Positions 50,951 through 63,858 of a stretch of 64,000 nucleotides of DNA are shown one piece after another. The position numbers and the translations under genes were made by a program. Within the stretch, counting starts at the first letter, position 1. Each line of letters opens with the position of its first letter. The notes under the pieces are model-generated. The model had not been told where the DNA came from, did no database searches, and worked only from the letters and a program-made list of their open reading frames with translations. The DNA comes from Enterobacter oligotrophicus (lineage in GTDB: Bacteria; Pseudomonadota; Gammaproteobacteria; Enterobacterales; Enterobacteriaceae). The stretch lies in NCBI RefSeq assembly GCF_009176645.1, contig NZ_AP019007.1, positions 2,542,001 to 2,606,000 of the forward strand, read 5' to 3'.

Positions 50951-50977
50951 AAGCCCTCACAAAGTGAGGGCTTTTTA
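50951..50977 (+). terminator. metF terminator
   Basis: AAGCCCTCAC-AAA-GTGAGGGCTT and a T-run, five bases after the metF stop. Confidence 0.92.
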
Positions 50978-50993
50978 ATCAAACGCATCGTTA

Positions 50994-51008
50994 AAAGGTA
51001 TTAACTAT
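50994..51008 (+). promoter_or_regulatory. OxyR half-site candidate upstream of katG
   Basis: AAAGGTATTAACTAT fits the OxyR pattern ATAGNTNNNANCTAT at most fixed positions. A second CTAT at 51030-51033 is spaced 25 rather than 22 bases away, so the second half-site is poor. Confidence 0.4.
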
Positions 51009-51061
51009 CGAATCTGTGGATTAATTCAACTATCTCTAATCGCTGGTGGTGTATATCGTAA

Positions 51062-53269
<2,208 letters not shown>

Positions 53270-53276
53270 CCATTGT

Positions 53277-53352
53277 GCCGGGTGGCGCTGCGCTTACCCG
53301 GCCTACAGGCACCTTAATTTGCAGGCCGGGTAAGGCGTAGCCGCCACCCGGC
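53277..53352. repeat. REP pair between katG and gldA
   Basis: GCCGGGTGGCG...ACCCGGC (53277-53302) and GCCGGGTAAGG...ACCCGGC (53325-53352) stand in opposite orientation, the second followed by TTTTT. They separate convergent genes. Confidence 0.87.
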
Positions 53353-53359
53353 TTTTTCG

Positions 53360-54463
53360 TTATTCCCACTCCTGAAGGAAGCGCTGTCCATACTGGTCGG
53401 CAACCAATAGCGCCGCGTAAACCTGATCCGGCGACACGCCACCCGGCATGTTGTGAATGGTTTCGCCTTCTGCGCAGGATGCTTCGGCAATCAGGCGCAT
53501 TTTGGCTGGAATATTCTCTTTAATGTTCAGCTGTGCCAGCGTGATGGGCAGCCCAACGCTATGGCAAAGCGCCGCGACGGTTTCGATTTCTTCTACCGGC
53601 GCGTTTTCCAGCACCAGTTGCGTCAGCGTGCCGAACGCGACCTTTTCACCGTGATAGAAAGAGTGCGCATCCGGCACTGCCGTCATACCATTGTGGATAG
53701 CATGCGCCGCCGCCAGGCCACCGCTTTCAAACCCGACGCCGCTGAGATAGGTATTCGCTTCGATAATGCGTTCCAGAGCCGGCGTCACCACGTGTTGTTC
53801 CGCTGCCAGCATCGCTTTTTCACCTTCTTCAACCAGAGTGTTGTAGCACAGCTCCGCCAGCGCTAACGCCGCCTGCGTGCATTTCCCTCCGGCCATGGTT
53901 GTCGCACCGCTGCGTGAACAGGCGCGTGCTTCGAACCAGGTTGCCAGCGCATCGCCAATCCCCGCAGCCAGCAGACGTGCAGGTGCACCCGCCACCACTT
54001 TAGTGTCGACGATGACCATGTTCGGGTTGTGCGGCAGCATCAGATAGCGGTCGAATTCGCCGCTGTCGGTGTAAATCACGGAAAGGGCGCTGCACGGTGC
54101 GTCGGTAGAGGCGATGGTCGGGGCAATGGCGACCGGCACGTCCATAAAGTGCGCCAGCGCTTTGGCGGTATCCAGCGTTTTACCGCCGCCGATACCCAGC
54201 ACTGCCGTGCAGTCGGCACTGTCGGCCACTTTTTTCAGACGATCGATTTCGTTTTGTGAACATTCGCCGCCAAACGGCGCGATTTCGACATGCAGTTCTG
54301 CCTGTCTGAAACTTTGACGCAGGGTTTCTTCTGCGAAACCCAGCACAAATTTATCGCCAACAACCAGCCAGCGATTCGCCAGTGGTTTCAGATAGTCGCC
54401 GAGACGGGTGAGAACATCAGCACCCTGGATATATTTTCCAGGCGATTGAATGATACGGTCCAT
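53360..54463 (-). CDS. gldA: Glycerol dehydrogenase
   Basis: The 367-residue metal alcohol dehydrogenase matches E. coli GldA ([20 protein letters not shown]). [14 protein letters not shown] is the NAD motif. Zinc ligands lie in [22 protein letters not shown] and [12 protein letters not shown]. It interconverts glycerol and dihydroxyacetone. It follows fsaB by 12 bases, so the two form an operon around dihydroxyacetone. Confidence 0.97.
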   Translation of the reverse strand: MDRIIQSPGKYIQGADVLTRLGDYLKPLANRWLVVGDKFVLGFAEETLRQSFRQAELHVEIAPFGGECSQNEIDRLKKVADSADCTAVLGIGGGKTLDTAKALAHFMDVPVAIAPTIASTDAPCSALSVIYTDSGEFDRYLMLPHNPNMVIVDTKVVAGAPARLLAAGIGDALATWFEARACSRSGATTMAGGKCTQAALALAELCYNTLVEEGEKAMLAAEQHVVTPALERIIEANTYLSGVGFESGGLAAAHAIHNGMTAVPDAHSFYHGEKVAFGTLTQLVLENAPVEEIETVAALCHSVGLPITLAQLNIKENIPAKMRLIAEASCAEGETIHNMPGGVSPDQVYAALLVADQYGQRFLQEWE

Positions 54464-54475
54464 AACATTCCTCCC

Positions 54476-55138
54476 TTAGAGGTTGAGGTTACCAAACGCG
54501 TTTTTCCAGTCTTGCTCGAACTTCTCTATGGCTGACTCTACCGCCGGAGTGTTGAGCATTTGTTGCGCTACATCTAAAGGAAGCGTGATTGCTTCACATC
54601 CGGCGAGCAGGCAGTCCAGCGCCTGACGTGGTGTTTTGAAGCTGGCGGCCAGCACCATGCTCTCTGGCGCATGCAGTTCCAGCAGGGATTGCAGCTCCTG
54701 CACCATGCGAATGCCATCACCACCTTGCGCGTCGACACGGTTCACATACGGCGCGACATATTTCGCACCGGCCAGCGCGGCCAGTAGGCCCTGAGCGGCG
54801 CTGTAAACGGCGGTGCCCAGCGTCGTGATGCCTTCTTTTTTCAACGCGTTAATTGCAATCAGCCCCTCAGCGGTGACCGGAATTTTCACCACGATATCCG
54901 GGATGGCGTTGCTGAGACGTTTGGCCTCCGCCACCATCCCCTCCGCATTACGGCTCATGGTCTGGGCAAACAGCGTACCTTCCGGCCCGATGGCCTGTTG
55001 CAGGCGCGGCAGCACGTCCCAGAGGGATTCACGGCTGGCGGCGATGATGCTCGGATTGGTGGTGACACCCGCAATGGGAAAAATGCGCGCCAGGCGTTCA
55101 ACTTCCGCGACGTCGGCGGTATCCAGATACAGTTCCAT
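54476..55138 (-). CDS. fsaB: Fructose-6-phosphate aldolase
   Basis: The 220-residue TalB-like aldolase has the Schiff-base lysine at K85 in [13 protein letters not shown], and ATTTNPS-type [12 protein letters not shown] near 24. It cleaves fructose 6-phosphate to dihydroxyacetone and glyceraldehyde 3-phosphate, or runs in reverse. Length and place beside gldA match E. coli FsaB (TalC). The ptsA gene found upstream in E. coli is absent. Confidence 0.95.
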   Translation of the reverse strand: MELYLDTADVAEVERLARIFPIAGVTTNPSIIAASRESLWDVLPRLQQAIGPEGTLFAQTMSRNAEGMVAEAKRLSNAIPDIVVKIPVTAEGLIAINALKKEGITTLGTAVYSAAQGLLAALAGAKYVAPYVNRVDAQGGDGIRMVQELQSLLELHAPESMVLAASFKTPRQALDCLLAGCEAITLPLDVAQQMLNTPAVESAIEKFEQDWKNAFGNLNL

Positions 55139-55266
55139 TATTTTTCCTTAAGTCAGTCAGTCTGAATCAAGGATACGGCGGGGCTGCGGGCGTCGGATAC
55201 AGGTCAATTTTGCTAAATACTGGACAAATGTAATGTCCTTAATGAAGTGCGAGAGCGATCACAATG

Positions 55267-56031
55267 CTAGTTTATGGCGGTCAGCTGACTGTGATACTGG
55301 CGGCGGTATTCTGAAGGGGAGCGTTCAGTGTGCTTGCGAAAGAGGCGGCAGAAGTAGTTGCTGTCCGCAAAACCGCAGTTCGCGGCAATATCTTTGATTT
55401 TAAGATCGTAGCTTTTCAGCAATTGCCGGGCATGTTCAAGACGCGTCTGCGTCAGATATTCGTTGAATCCCGTGTTGCCTGTTTTTTGGAAAAGATGAGA
55501 AAGATAGTTCGGTGAAATGTAAAACGCCTGTGCCACCGACTCGCGGGTAAGAGGTGAAGCATAATGCGCGTCGATATAGCTGCGGATGGCTTCAAACAGC
55601 GCGCGGCTGCGGCTGGCGGTGTGGATGTCGCTGCCAAGCAGATCGCGGCAATGGCTGAGAAGGCTCAGTACCACCAGCCTGGCGGTGTCTTGCTCATCCG
55701 GCTGCATCTGTAATTCGGCCAGCGTTTGCAGCAGAAAAGCGCCCGTTCGCGGGCCGCGCCTGGCAACCTGTAATTGCTCCACAAGCGAACTGTCGCGGTG
55801 CATTTGCAGCGTCAGCTGCTGCTTACCGAAGTGTATGCTCAGGGCGTCAGAGGGGGGATGCGTGATATGTCCGAATGACGAAAATAACGCCTTGCAGGGG
55901 TTATCAAGGGTAATAACGAGGCAGGGTGCTGGTCGGGGGTGCTGCTCGGCCTGGGCTGAGAAATAAATCTGACGCAGCGGTAACGTGCGGTTAACCAGGT
56001 CAGCCAAAATGCGGGTGATATCGTGGTGCAT
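55267..56031 (-). CDS. yijO: AraC-family transcriptional regulator YijO
   Basis: The 254-residue protein ends in an AraC DNA-binding domain (about 150-250) with VAQAFYISPNYLSHLFQK and DIAANCGFADSNYFCRLFRK. The tail ERSPSEYRRQYHSQLT agrees with E. coli YijO, which is somewhat longer at the N-terminus. The ligand and targets are unknown; the adjacent fsaB-gldA operon, in the same direction, is a plausible target. Confidence 0.88.
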   Translation of the reverse strand: MHHDITRILADLVNRTLPLRQIYFSAQAEQHPRPAPCLVITLDNPCKALFSSFGHITHPPSDALSIHFGKQQLTLQMHRDSSLVEQLQVARRGPRTGAFLLQTLAELQMQPDEQDTARLVVLSLLSHCRDLLGSDIHTASRSRALFEAIRSYIDAHYASPLTRESVAQAFYISPNYLSHLFQKTGNTGFNEYLTQTRLEHARQLLKSYDLKIKDIAANCGFADSNYFCRLFRKHTERSPSEYRRQYHSQLTAIN

Positions 56032-56049
56032 GGGAGACTACCGAAATTT

Positions 56050-56118
56050 GTCGGGTGGCGCTGCGCTTACCCGGCCTACCTGTCGTAGGCCTGTGCAAGC
56101 GTCAGCGCCGCCCGGCGT
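56050..56118. repeat. REP pair between yijO and ppc
   Basis: TCGGGTGGCG...ACCCGGC (56050-56075) and a less regular AGCGTCAGCGCCGCCCGGC arm (56098-56117) lie after the ppc gene. Confidence 0.75.
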
Positions 56119-56124
56119 GAAGCC

Positions 56125-58776
56125 TTAGCCGGTGTTACGCATACCTGCCGCAACGCCCGCAATCGTCACCATCAGCGCCTGTTCAACGCGTGGGTCTGGC
56201 TCTTTACCTTCCTCTTCCGCCAGACGGGAACGGTGCAGCAGCTCCGCCTGCAGGACGTTCAGCGGATCGGTGTAAACGTTACGCAACTGGATAGACTCGG
56301 CAATCCACGGCAGGTCTTCCATCAGGTGTGAGTCGTTGGCGATATCCAGCACCACTTTGATGTCGCCTTCCAGCAGTTCGCGCAGCTCTTTACCCAGTGC
56401 CCACAGCTCTGGTTTCACCAGGCGCTGATCGTAGTATTCCGCCAGCCACAGGTCGGCTTTCGAGAAGACCATCTCCAGCATGCCCAGACGGGTCGAGAAG
56501 AACGGCCAGTCGCGGCACATGGTTTCCAGCTCACTCTGTTTGCCGTCTTCCACCACCTTTTGCAGCGCCGCACCGGCACCCAGCCAGGCCGGGAGCATCA
56601 GGCGGTTTTGTGTCCAGGCGAAGATCCACGGAATGGCACGCAGAGACTCGACGCCACCGGTCGGGCGACGTTTGGCCGGACGTGAACCCAGCGGCAGTTT
56701 ACCCAGCTCCTGCTCAGGCGTGGCTGAACGGAAGTAAGGCACGAAATCTTTATTTTCACGCACGTAGCCGCGGTACAGATCGCAGGAGATGTCAGACAGC
56801 TCGTCCATGATGCGGCACCAGGACGCTTTCGGCTCCGGCGGTGGCAGCAGGTTCGCTTCCAGGATCGCACTGGTGTAGAGCGACAGGCTGCTGATGGTCA
56901 CTTCTGGCAGGCCGTATTTGAAGCGGATCATCTCGCCCTGTTCGGTCACGCGCAGGCCACCTTTCAGGCTTCCTGGCGGCTGTGACAGCAGCGCTGCGTG
57001 TGCAGGCGCACCACCACGGCCAATTGAGCCACCGCGTCCGTGGAACAGGGTCAGCTCGATACCCGCTTTCTCGCAGGTTTTGATCAGCGCGTCCTGCGCC
57101 TGATACTGCGCCCAGGATGCCGCCATCACGCCCGCATCTTTTGCGGAGTCGGAATAGCCAATCATCACCATCTGCTTGCCCTGAATGAAGCCGCGATACC
57201 AGTCGATGTTCAGTAACTGGGTCATGACGTCGTTGGCATTATTCAGGTCATCAAGCGTTTCAAACAGCGGTGCCACCGGCAGGGCATAGTCGATGCCCGC
57301 TTCTTTCAGCAGAAGGTGAACGCCCAGCACGTCGGACGGGGTTTTCGCCATGGAGATCACATAGGCGGCCACCGATCCTTTCGGCGCATCCACGATCGCT
57401 TTACAGGTGTTGAGCACTTCGCGGGTGTCGTTGCTTGGCTCCCAGTTGCGCGGCAGCAGAGGGCGCTTGGAGTTCAGCTCTCGGATCAGGAAAGCCTGTT
57501 TGTCGGCTTCGGACCAGCTTTCATAGTCGCCAATGCCGAGATAGCGGGTCAGTTCGCCCAGTGCTTCGGTATGACGGGTGCTTTCCTGACGCACGTCGAT
57601 ACGCACCAGCGGCACGCCGAAACACTTCACGCGGCGCAGGGTGTCGAGCAGTTCGCCGTTGGCGATGATGCCCATACCGCAGGCCTGCAGCGATTTATAA
57701 CAGGCGTAAAGCGGCTCCCAGAGCTGTTCGTTCTGGCTTAGCAGACCTTCCGGTTTTGGCAGGCGCTGGCCTTTCAGACGTGCTTCCAGCCAGGCCTGAG
57801 TCGCCATGAGCTGGCCGCGCAGCTTTTTCATCAGGAAGCGATACGGCTCGCTCGCACCTTCTTCGCCAGCCAGCTCGCGCAGTTCCGGCGTCGCTTCCAC
57901 CATCGACAGCTCGGAGATCAGTACCTGAATATCTTTCAGGAACAGGTCGGTCGCTTTCCAGCGGCTCAGCAGCAGAACGTGGCGGGTAATTTCGGCAGTG
58001 ACGTTTGGGTTGCCGTCGCGGTCGCCGCCCATCCAGGAAGTGAAACGCACTGGCACAAAATCAACCGGCAGGCGGTAGCCCAGGTTCTCTTCCAGCTGTT
58101 CGTTCAGCTCACGCAGATAGTTTGGTATACCTTCCCAGAGGCTGTTTTCCACCACCGCAAAGCCCCATTTGGCTTCATCAACCGGGCTTGGGCGATGTTT
58201 ACGGATTTCATCGGTGTGCCAGGACTGGGCAATCAGTTGGCGCAGACGGCGCATCAGCTGGTTACGTTCGTAATCGGCAATGTCTTTGTTATCCAGCTGT
58301 TTCAGGCAGTTGTTCACTTCCACCATTTTGTGGATCAGTGTTCGACGGGTGATTTCCGTTGGGTGCGCGGTCAGGACCAGCTCCAGCGAAAGGGATTCCA
58401 CCGCTTTTTTGATGGTCGCTTCGTTGAGGTCTGGCTGGTCTTTCAGTTTACGAAGGGTGCGGGCAATGACTTCCGGGTTGCTGGCCGCTTCGCCTTTTGG
58501 CGAAATGCTGTGGTATTGCTCAGCGGTGTTCGCGAGATTCAGGAACTGGCTGAACGCGCGGGCGACAGGCAGCAGCTCGTCGTTAGAAAGGTTTTGCAAC
58601 GTGGTGAGCAGTTCCTGACGACTGGCCTCGTTACCGGCACGGGAAGATTTGGACAGCTTGCGGATAGTTTCAACGCGGTCGAGGATATTCTCCCCCAACG
58701 CATCTTTGATGGTATCTCCAAGCACTTTGCCGAGCATACTGACATTACTACGCAACGCGGAATATTGTTCGTTCAT
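56125..58776 (-). CDS. ppc: Phosphoenolpyruvate carboxylase
   Basis: The 883-residue enzyme equals E. coli Ppc. [11 protein letters not shown] holds the catalytic His (about 138), and [14 protein letters not shown] is the glycine-rich active-site loop. The C-terminus is the conserved MRNTG. It carboxylates PEP to oxaloacetate, feeding the cycle that supplies aspartate for methionine and arginine synthesis encoded nearby. Confidence 0.98.
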   Translation of the reverse strand: MNEQYSALRSNVSMLGKVLGDTIKDALGENILDRVETIRKLSKSSRAGNEASRQELLTTLQNLSNDELLPVARAFSQFLNLANTAEQYHSISPKGEAASNPEVIARTLRKLKDQPDLNEATIKKAVESLSLELVLTAHPTEITRRTLIHKMVEVNNCLKQLDNKDIADYERNQLMRRLRQLIAQSWHTDEIRKHRPSPVDEAKWGFAVVENSLWEGIPNYLRELNEQLEENLGYRLPVDFVPVRFTSWMGGDRDGNPNVTAEITRHVLLLSRWKATDLFLKDIQVLISELSMVEATPELRELAGEEGASEPYRFLMKKLRGQLMATQAWLEARLKGQRLPKPEGLLSQNEQLWEPLYACYKSLQACGMGIIANGELLDTLRRVKCFGVPLVRIDVRQESTRHTEALGELTRYLGIGDYESWSEADKQAFLIRELNSKRPLLPRNWEPSNDTREVLNTCKAIVDAPKGSVAAYVISMAKTPSDVLGVHLLLKEAGIDYALPVAPLFETLDDLNNANDVMTQLLNIDWYRGFIQGKQMVMIGYSDSAKDAGVMAASWAQYQAQDALIKTCEKAGIELTLFHGRGGSIGRGGAPAHAALLSQPPGSLKGGLRVTEQGEMIRFKYGLPEVTISSLSLYTSAILEANLLPPPEPKASWCRIMDELSDISCDLYRGYVRENKDFVPYFRSATPEQELGKLPLGSRPAKRRPTGGVESLRAIPWIFAWTQNRLMLPAWLGAGAALQKVVEDGKQSELETMCRDWPFFSTRLGMLEMVFSKADLWLAEYYDQRLVKPELWALGKELRELLEGDIKVVLDIANDSHLMEDLPWIAESIQLRNVYTDPLNVLQAELLHRSRLAEEEGKEPDPRVEQALMVTIAGVAAGMRNTG

Positions 58777-58997
58777 AAAAACCCAGTCACCCCATCATTT
58801 TTGTTTATGCCCAGTCGAAAATCTGTTGGACATTATTTTGTCATCTCCCTTTATAAAGCCACGTAAAACCCCCGTCGTCAATTGCTGCGAAAACGGTTCA
58901 GCAAACGAATAAATGCAGGTAATTTACGAAATTTAATTCGCATTGCGTCAGATAAGTGATGCTTATGGGAATGTGACGAAGATCATGCGATTTGTTG

Positions 58998-59030
58998 CCC
59001 TCACCCTAACCCTCTCCCACAGGGAGAGGG
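58998..59030. repeat. GC-rich palindrome, family copy 7
   Basis: CCCTCACCCTAA precedes CCCTCTCCC-ACA-GGGAGAGGG, between ppc and the end of argE. The remaining part of the 271-base gap shows no gene. Confidence 0.82.
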
Positions 59031-59047
59031 GACAGTTCGGTGCGTTT

Positions 59048-60199
59048 TTAATGCCAGCAGAAGTGATGCACAACCTGGGTGATCAGTTCGCGGGTTGGTT
59101 TGATAAAGCGGGTTTCCAGATACTCATCCGGCTGGTGCGCCTGATTGATAGAACCAGGGCCGAGCACCAGCGTCGGGCACAGAGTCTGAATAAACGGCGC
59201 TTCGGTGCAGTAGTTCACCACGTCGGTTTTCTCACCGAGCAGTTTTTCTACCACTTCAACCAGCTGGTGATCTGGCGGGCACTCGTAACCCGGAATAGGC
59301 GGATGCAGCTCGGAAACCGTCAGACGGCCCGGCCAGCGTTCGCTCACCGGGGCCAGCGCTTCGTTCAGTAAGCCATCCAGATCGCTTAACGTCATGCCCG
59401 GCAATGGGCGGATGTCCATGTGCAGTTCGCAGCAGGCGCAGATACGGTTAGACGCATCGCCGCCGTGCAGGCTGCCGAGGTTCAGGGTCGGATACGGCAC
59501 GGTGAACGCCTCGTAGTGATAACGTTCTTTCAGCGAGTCGCGCAGGGTCATGATGCGGCCGATGGCGTCGTGCATCAGCTCAATGGCGTTCACGCCGCGC
59601 GCCGGATCGCTGGAGTGGCCGGACTGTCCGAGCACGCGTACTGCCGTAGAAATATGGCCCTTATGCGCACGAATCGGTTGCAGAGAAGTCGGCTCGCCGA
59701 TGATCGCGCAGTCCGGGCGAATCGCCGTGTTCTCAGAGAAGTAGCGTGCGCCTGCCATGCTGGTCTCTTCATCGGCGGTCGCCAGAATGTAGAGCGGCTT
59801 TTTCAGCGTTGTCACGTCCACGTCACGCAGCGCATCGAGGATAAAGGCGAAGAAGCCTTTCATGTCGGCGGTGCCCAGACCGTAGAGCTTGTTGTCGTGC
59901 TCGGTCAGGGTGAACGGGTCGCGCGTCCAGCGGCCATCGTCAAATGGCACGGTGTCGGTATGACCAGCCAGCAGCAGGCCGCCCGCGCCGTGTCCGGTAC
60001 TGGCGAGCAGGTTAAATTTGTTGCGTGTTCCGGGGACGGGCTGAACCTCAACGTTGAACCCAAGATCGCTAAACCAACCCGCCAGCAGATTGATTAAAGA
60101 CTCATTGCTCTGATCCAGCGCTTCTTCCGTTGCGCTGATAGACGGTGTGGCAATCAGGGCGCGGTAAATCTCGATAAATGGCGGTAAGTTCATTTTCAT
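59048..60199 (-). CDS. argE: Acetylornithine deacetylase
   Basis: From ATG 60199 the product has 383 residues (E. coli length). The metal-binding motif [13 protein letters not shown], catalytic Glu in [11 protein letters not shown] and [10 protein letters not shown] are typical of the M20 family. It converts N-acetylornithine to ornithine. It is divergent from argCBH, with ArgR boxes in the 88-base gap. An upstream in-frame ATG three codons earlier is less likely. Confidence 0.97.
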   Translation of the reverse strand: MKMNLPPFIEIYRALIATPSISATEEALDQSNESLINLLAGWFSDLGFNVEVQPVPGTRNKFNLLASTGHGAGGLLLAGHTDTVPFDDGRWTRDPFTLTEHDNKLYGLGTADMKGFFAFILDALRDVDVTTLKKPLYILATADEETSMAGARYFSENTAIRPDCAIIGEPTSLQPIRAHKGHISTAVRVLGQSGHSSDPARGVNAIELMHDAIGRIMTLRDSLKERYHYEAFTVPYPTLNLGSLHGGDASNRICACCELHMDIRPLPGMTLSDLDGLLNEALAPVSERWPGRLTVSELHPPIPGYECPPDHQLVEVVEKLLGEKTDVVNYCTEAPFIQTLCPTLVLGPGSINQAHQPDEYLETRFIKPTRELITQVVHHFCWH

Positions 60200-60221
60200 T
60201 GTTGACACACCTTAGGTCGTG

Positions 60222-60264
60222 ATAGTATCAATATTCATGCAATAAATGTGAATAAAAATACATT
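60222..60264. promoter_or_regulatory. ArgR boxes of argE and argCBH
   Basis: AGTATCAATATTCATG (60224-60239) and TGTGAATAAAAATACATT (60247-60264) resemble tandem ARG boxes (WNTGAATWWWWATTCANW) and match the E. coli argECBH operator as remembered. Confidence 0.85.
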
Positions 60265-60287
60265 AACGTTGAGCATAAAGGAACCCG

Positions 60288-61292
60288 ATGTTGAATACGC
60301 TGATTGTAGGCGCTAGCGGTTATGCGGGCGCAGAGCTTGTAAGCTACGTGAATCGCCACCCTCATATGACCATAACCGCTTTGACCGTGTCAGCGCAAAG
60401 CAATGATGCAGGAAAGTTAATTTCCGATTTGCATCCGCAGCTTAGGGGCATTGTTGACCTGCCGCTGCAGCCGATGTCCGACATCAGCGAGTTCACCGAC
60501 GGCGTCGACGTGGTGTTTTTAGCCACCGCGCACGAAGTCAGCCACGACCTGGCACCGCAGTTTCTGGCGGCTGGTTGCGTGGTGTTCGACCTCTCCGGCG
60601 CGTTCCGCGTTAACGACGGCGCGTTCTATGAAAAATACTACGGTTTCACCCATCAGCACCCGGAACTGCTTGAAAAAGCGGTCTACGGCCTGGCGGAGTG
60701 GAGCGCAGACAAACTGAAAGAAGCGAATCTGATTGCCGTGCCGGGCTGCTACCCGACGGCGGCGCAGCTTTCCCTGAAACCGCTGATCGACGCGGGCCTG
60801 CTGGATCTGAACCAGTGGCCGGTGATCAACGCCACCAGTGGCGTGAGTGGAGCAGGGCGTAAAGCGGCGATCTCCAACAGCTTCTGCGAAGTGAGCCTTC
60901 AGCCCTATGGCGTATTCAATCACCGTCATCATCCTGAAATTACGACCCATCTGGGCACGGATGTCATTTTTACGCCACACCTGGGCAGCTTCCCACGTGG
61001 CATTCTCGAAACCATCACCTGCCGTCTGAAAGCGGGCGTGACCAAAGAACAGATTGGTGAAGCCTTTACTCAGGCGTATGCGGATAAACCGCTGGTGCGT
61101 CTGTACGACAAAGGCGTGCCGGCACTGAAAAACGTGGTTGGCCTGCCGTTCTGCGACATCGGCTTTGCCGTGCAGGGTGAACACCTGATTGTGGTGGCTG
61201 CAGAAGATAACTTACTCAAAGGCGCTGCCGCGCAGGCAATGCAGTGTGCAAATATTCGTTTCGGCTTCCCTGAAACGCAGGCTCTTATTTAA
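60288..61292 (+). CDS. argC: N-acetyl-gamma-glutamyl-phosphate reductase
   Basis: The 334-residue protein matches E. coli ArgC. The nucleotide motif [10 protein letters not shown] is at the N-terminus and the catalytic Cys is in [12 protein letters not shown] (about 154). It reduces N-acetylglutamyl phosphate to the semialdehyde with NADPH. It is first in argCBH. Confidence 0.98.
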   Translation: MLNTLIVGASGYAGAELVSYVNRHPHMTITALTVSAQSNDAGKLISDLHPQLRGIVDLPLQPMSDISEFTDGVDVVFLATAHEVSHDLAPQFLAAGCVVFDLSGAFRVNDGAFYEKYYGFTHQHPELLEKAVYGLAEWSADKLKEANLIAVPGCYPTAAQLSLKPLIDAGLLDLNQWPVINATSGVSGAGRKAAISNSFCEVSLQPYGVFNHRHHPEITTHLGTDVIFTPHLGSFPRGILETITCRLKAGVTKEQIGEAFTQAYADKPLVRLYDKGVPALKNVVGLPFCDIGFAVQGEHLIVVAAEDNLLKGAAAQAMQCANIRFGFPETQALI

Positions 61293-61298
61293 GGTGTG

Positions 61299-62075
61299 AT
61301 GATGAACCCATTAATTATCAAACTCGGTGGTGTGCTGCTGGACAGCGAAGAAGCGCTGGAGCGTCTGTTTACCGCGCTGGTTAACTATCGCGAATCACAT
61401 CAACGTCCGCTGGTGATTGTTCACGGCGGCGGTTGCGTGGTGGATGAGCTGATGAAAGGGCTTAATCTGCCGGTGAAAAAGAAGAATGGCCTGCGCGTCA
61501 CACCTGCTGACCAGATTGACATCATTACCGGTGCGCTGGCGGGCACGGCGAACAAAACGCTGCTGGCGTGGGCGAAGAAACACCATATCGCTTCCGTTGG
61601 CCTCTATCTGGGCGATGGCGACAGCGTAAAAGTGACCCAGCTCGACGAAGAGCTTGGACACGTTGGACTGGCGCAGCCGGGTTCGCCTAAGCTGATTAAC
61701 ACGCTGCTGGAAGGCGGTTTCCTGCCGGTGGTGAGCTCTATCGGCGTGACCGAAGAGGGCGAGCTGATGAACGTGAACGCGGACCAGGCGGCCACCGCAC
61801 TGGCGGCAACGCTGGGTGCAGACCTGATCCTGCTCTCCGACGTGAGCGGCATTCTGGACGGCAAAGGCCAGCGCATTGCAGAAATGACCGCCGCGAAAGC
61901 CGAGCAGTTAATTGCTCAGGGCATTATCACCGACGGGATGATCGTTAAGGTGAACGCGGCGCTGGATGCGGCGCGCACGCTTGGCCGTCCGGTGGATATC
62001 GCCTCCTGGCGTCACGCGGAGCAGCTCCCGGCGCTGTTTAACGGCACGCCGATTGGCACGCGTATTCTGGCTTAA
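61299..62075 (+). CDS. argB: N-acetylglutamate kinase
   Basis: The protein has 258 residues from ATG 61299 (E. coli length); the adjacent ATG 61302 is also possible, after [33 protein letters not shown] and [18 protein letters not shown] are family motifs. It phosphorylates N-acetylglutamate. It lies six bases after argC. Confidence 0.97.
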   Translation: MMNPLIIKLGGVLLDSEEALERLFTALVNYRESHQRPLVIVHGGGCVVDELMKGLNLPVKKKNGLRVTPADQIDIITGALAGTANKTLLAWAKKHHIASVGLYLGDGDSVKVTQLDEELGHVGLAQPGSPKLINTLLEGGFLPVVSSIGVTEEGELMNVNADQAATALAATLGADLILLSDVSGILDGKGQRIAEMTAAKAEQLIAQGIITDGMIVKVNAALDAARTLGRPVDIASWRHAEQLPALFNGTPIGTRILA

Positions 62076-62083
62076 GATTCTGT

Positions 62084-62152
62084 GCCGGATGGCGCTTCGC
62101 TTATCCGGCCTACGTGAAATTTGTAGGCCCGGTAAGCGCAGCGCCACCGGGC
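62084..62152. repeat. REP pair between argB and argH
   Basis: GCCGGATGGCG...ATCCGGC (62084-62109) and GCCCGGTAAGC...ACCGGGC (62127-62152) fill the 105-base gap within the argCBH operon. Confidence 0.88.
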
Positions 62153-62180
62153 AAAAATATCATCATTAAGGAAATTCGTT

Positions 62181-63554
62181 ATGGCACTTTGGGGTGGGCG
62201 TTTTACACAGGCAGCGGATCAACGGTTCAAACAGTTCAACGACTCTTTGCGCTTCGACTACCGCCTGGCCGAACAGGATATCGTCGGCTCTGTGGCCTGG
62301 TCCAAAGCGCTGGTGACGGTTGGTGTGCTGACCGCAGACGAACAACTGCAGCTGGAAGAGGCGCTGAATAACCTACTCGAAGAGGTGCGTCTGGACCCGC
62401 AGCAAATCCTGCAGAGTGATGCCGAAGATATTCACAGTTGGGTGGAAGGCAAACTCATCGATAAAGTCGGTCAACTGGGTAAAAAACTGCACACCGGCCG
62501 TAGCCGTAACGACCAGGTTGCGACTGACCTGAAGCTGTGGTGTAAAGACACCGTTAGCGAGCTGCTGGCGGCCAACCGTCAGCTGCAGAGCGCGCTGGTG
62601 GAAACCGCGCAGAACAATCAGGACGCGGTGATGCCGGGTTATACCCACCTGCAGCGCGCGCAGCCTGTGACCTTTGCGCACTGGTGTCTGGCCTACGTTG
62701 AGATGCTGGCGCGTGACGAAAGCCGTCTGCAGGATACTCTGAAACGTCTGGACGTCAGCCCGCTGGGCAGCGGCGCGCTGGCCGGTACGGCGTATGAAAT
62801 CGACCGTGAACAGCTGGCAGGCTGGCTCGGCTTTGCCTCCGCCACCCGCAACAGTCTGGACAGCGTCTCTGACCGCGACCACGTGCTGGAGCTGCTCTCG
62901 AATGCCTCTATCGGCATGGTGCACCTGTCGCGCTTTGCTGAAGATCTGATCTTCTTTAACTCTGGCGAAGCGGGCTTCGTCGAGCTGTCCGACCGCGTGA
63001 CCTCAGGTTCTTCCCTGATGCCGCAGAAGAAAAACCCGGACGCGCTGGAGCTGATCCGCGGCAAGTGTGGCCGCGTGCAGGGCGCGCTGACCGGTATGAT
63101 GATGACCCTGAAAGGGCTGCCGCTGGCGTACAACAAAGATATGCAGGAAGACAAAGAAGGGTTGTTCGACGCGCTCGACACCTGGCTGGATTGTCTGCAC
63201 ATGGGCGCGCTGGTATTGGACGGCATCCAGGTGAAACGCCCGCGCTGTCAGGAAGCGGCGCAACAGGGTTATGCTAACTCGACCGAGCTGGCGGATTATC
63301 TGGTCGCGAAAGGTGTACCGTTCCGTGAAGCGCACCATATCGTGGGTGAAGCGGTGGTAGAAGCGATTCGTCAGGGTAAACCGCTGGAAGATCTGGCGCT
63401 TGCCGATCTGCAAAAATTCAGCGCGGTTATCGGGGATGATGTGTATCCGATTCTGGCGCTGCAGTCCTGCCTGGATAAACGTGCCGCGAAAGGCGGCGTG
63501 TCACCGAAGCAGGTGGCGCAGGCGATTGCGGATGCGAAAGGTCGGTTGGTTTAA
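62181..63554 (+). CDS. argH: Argininosuccinate lyase
   Basis: The 457-residue enzyme equals E. coli Arg[14 protein letters not shown] and the flexible catalytic loop [13 protein letters not shown] are the fumarase/aspartase-superfamily signatures. It splits argininosuccinate to arginine and fumarate. It follows a REP pair, has its own AAGGAAATTC ribosome site, and is followed by a terminator. Confidence 0.98.
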   Translation: MALWGGRFTQAADQRFKQFNDSLRFDYRLAEQDIVGSVAWSKALVTVGVLTADEQLQLEEALNNLLEEVRLDPQQILQSDAEDIHSWVEGKLIDKVGQLGKKLHTGRSRNDQVATDLKLWCKDTVSELLAANRQLQSALVETAQNNQDAVMPGYTHLQRAQPVTFAHWCLAYVEMLARDESRLQDTLKRLDVSPLGSGALAGTAYEIDREQLAGWLGFASATRNSLDSVSDRDHVLELLSNASIGMVHLSRFAEDLIFFNSGEAGFVELSDRVTSGSSLMPQKKNPDALELIRGKCGRVQGALTGMMMTLKGLPLAYNKDMQEDKEGLFDALDTWLDCLHMGALVLDGIQVKRPRCQEAAQQGYANSTELADYLVAKGVPFREAHHIVGEAVVEAIRQGKPLEDLALADLQKFSAVIGDDVYPILALQSCLDKRAAKGGVSPKQVAQAIADAKGRLV

Positions 63555-63570
63555 ACCGTGCGGGCTGGTG

Positions 63571-63603
63571 CCCTCACCCCGGCCCTCTCCCACAGGGAGA
63601 GGG
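63571..63603. repeat. GC-rich palindrome, family copy 8
   Basis: CCCTCACCCCGG precedes CCCTCTCCC-ACA-GGGAGAGGG, 16 bases after the argH stop. Confidence 0.82.
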
Positions 63604-63613
63604 AGAAAAACGG

Positions 63614-63640
63614 AGCCTGGCTTAGCGCTGGGCTTTTTTT
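63614..63640 (+). terminator. argH terminator
   Basis: AGCCTGG-CTTAGCG-CTGGGCT pairs over seven bases with two wobbles and runs into seven T. Confidence 0.7.
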
Positions 63641-63644
63641 ACGC

Positions 63645-63762
63645 AAAAAAAAGCGGACCACGGGGTCCGCAAAAGTTCACGTTGGCTTTAGTTGTTCGAG
63701 TTTTGAGAGAAACTCGCTGACGGTGCGGGGACGTCAAGGGTCAAACACGTGCCGCCTCGTCT
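63645..63762 (-). ncRNA. oxyS: OxyS small RNA
   Basis: On the minus strand the conserved blocks of E. coli OxyS appear in order: GCGGCACG near the 5' end, ACCCTTGA, CGAGTTTCTC with AACTCGAA, then ACTAAAGCCAACGTGAACTT, and a GCGGACC-CCGT-GGTCCGC terminator with T-run. It lies between argH and oxyR, divergent from oxyR, as in E. coli. It is an Hfq-bound RNA induced by peroxide through OxyR. The 5' end is placed by alignment and is approximate. The rest of the 304-base gap is promoter. Confidence 0.88.
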
Positions 63763-63858
63763 ATGTGGTGTATTATTCAACAGAATGCTTGATAGGGATA
63801 ATCGTTCGTTGCTATGCTATCTATCGCCATGAACTATCGTGGCGACGGAGGATGAATA

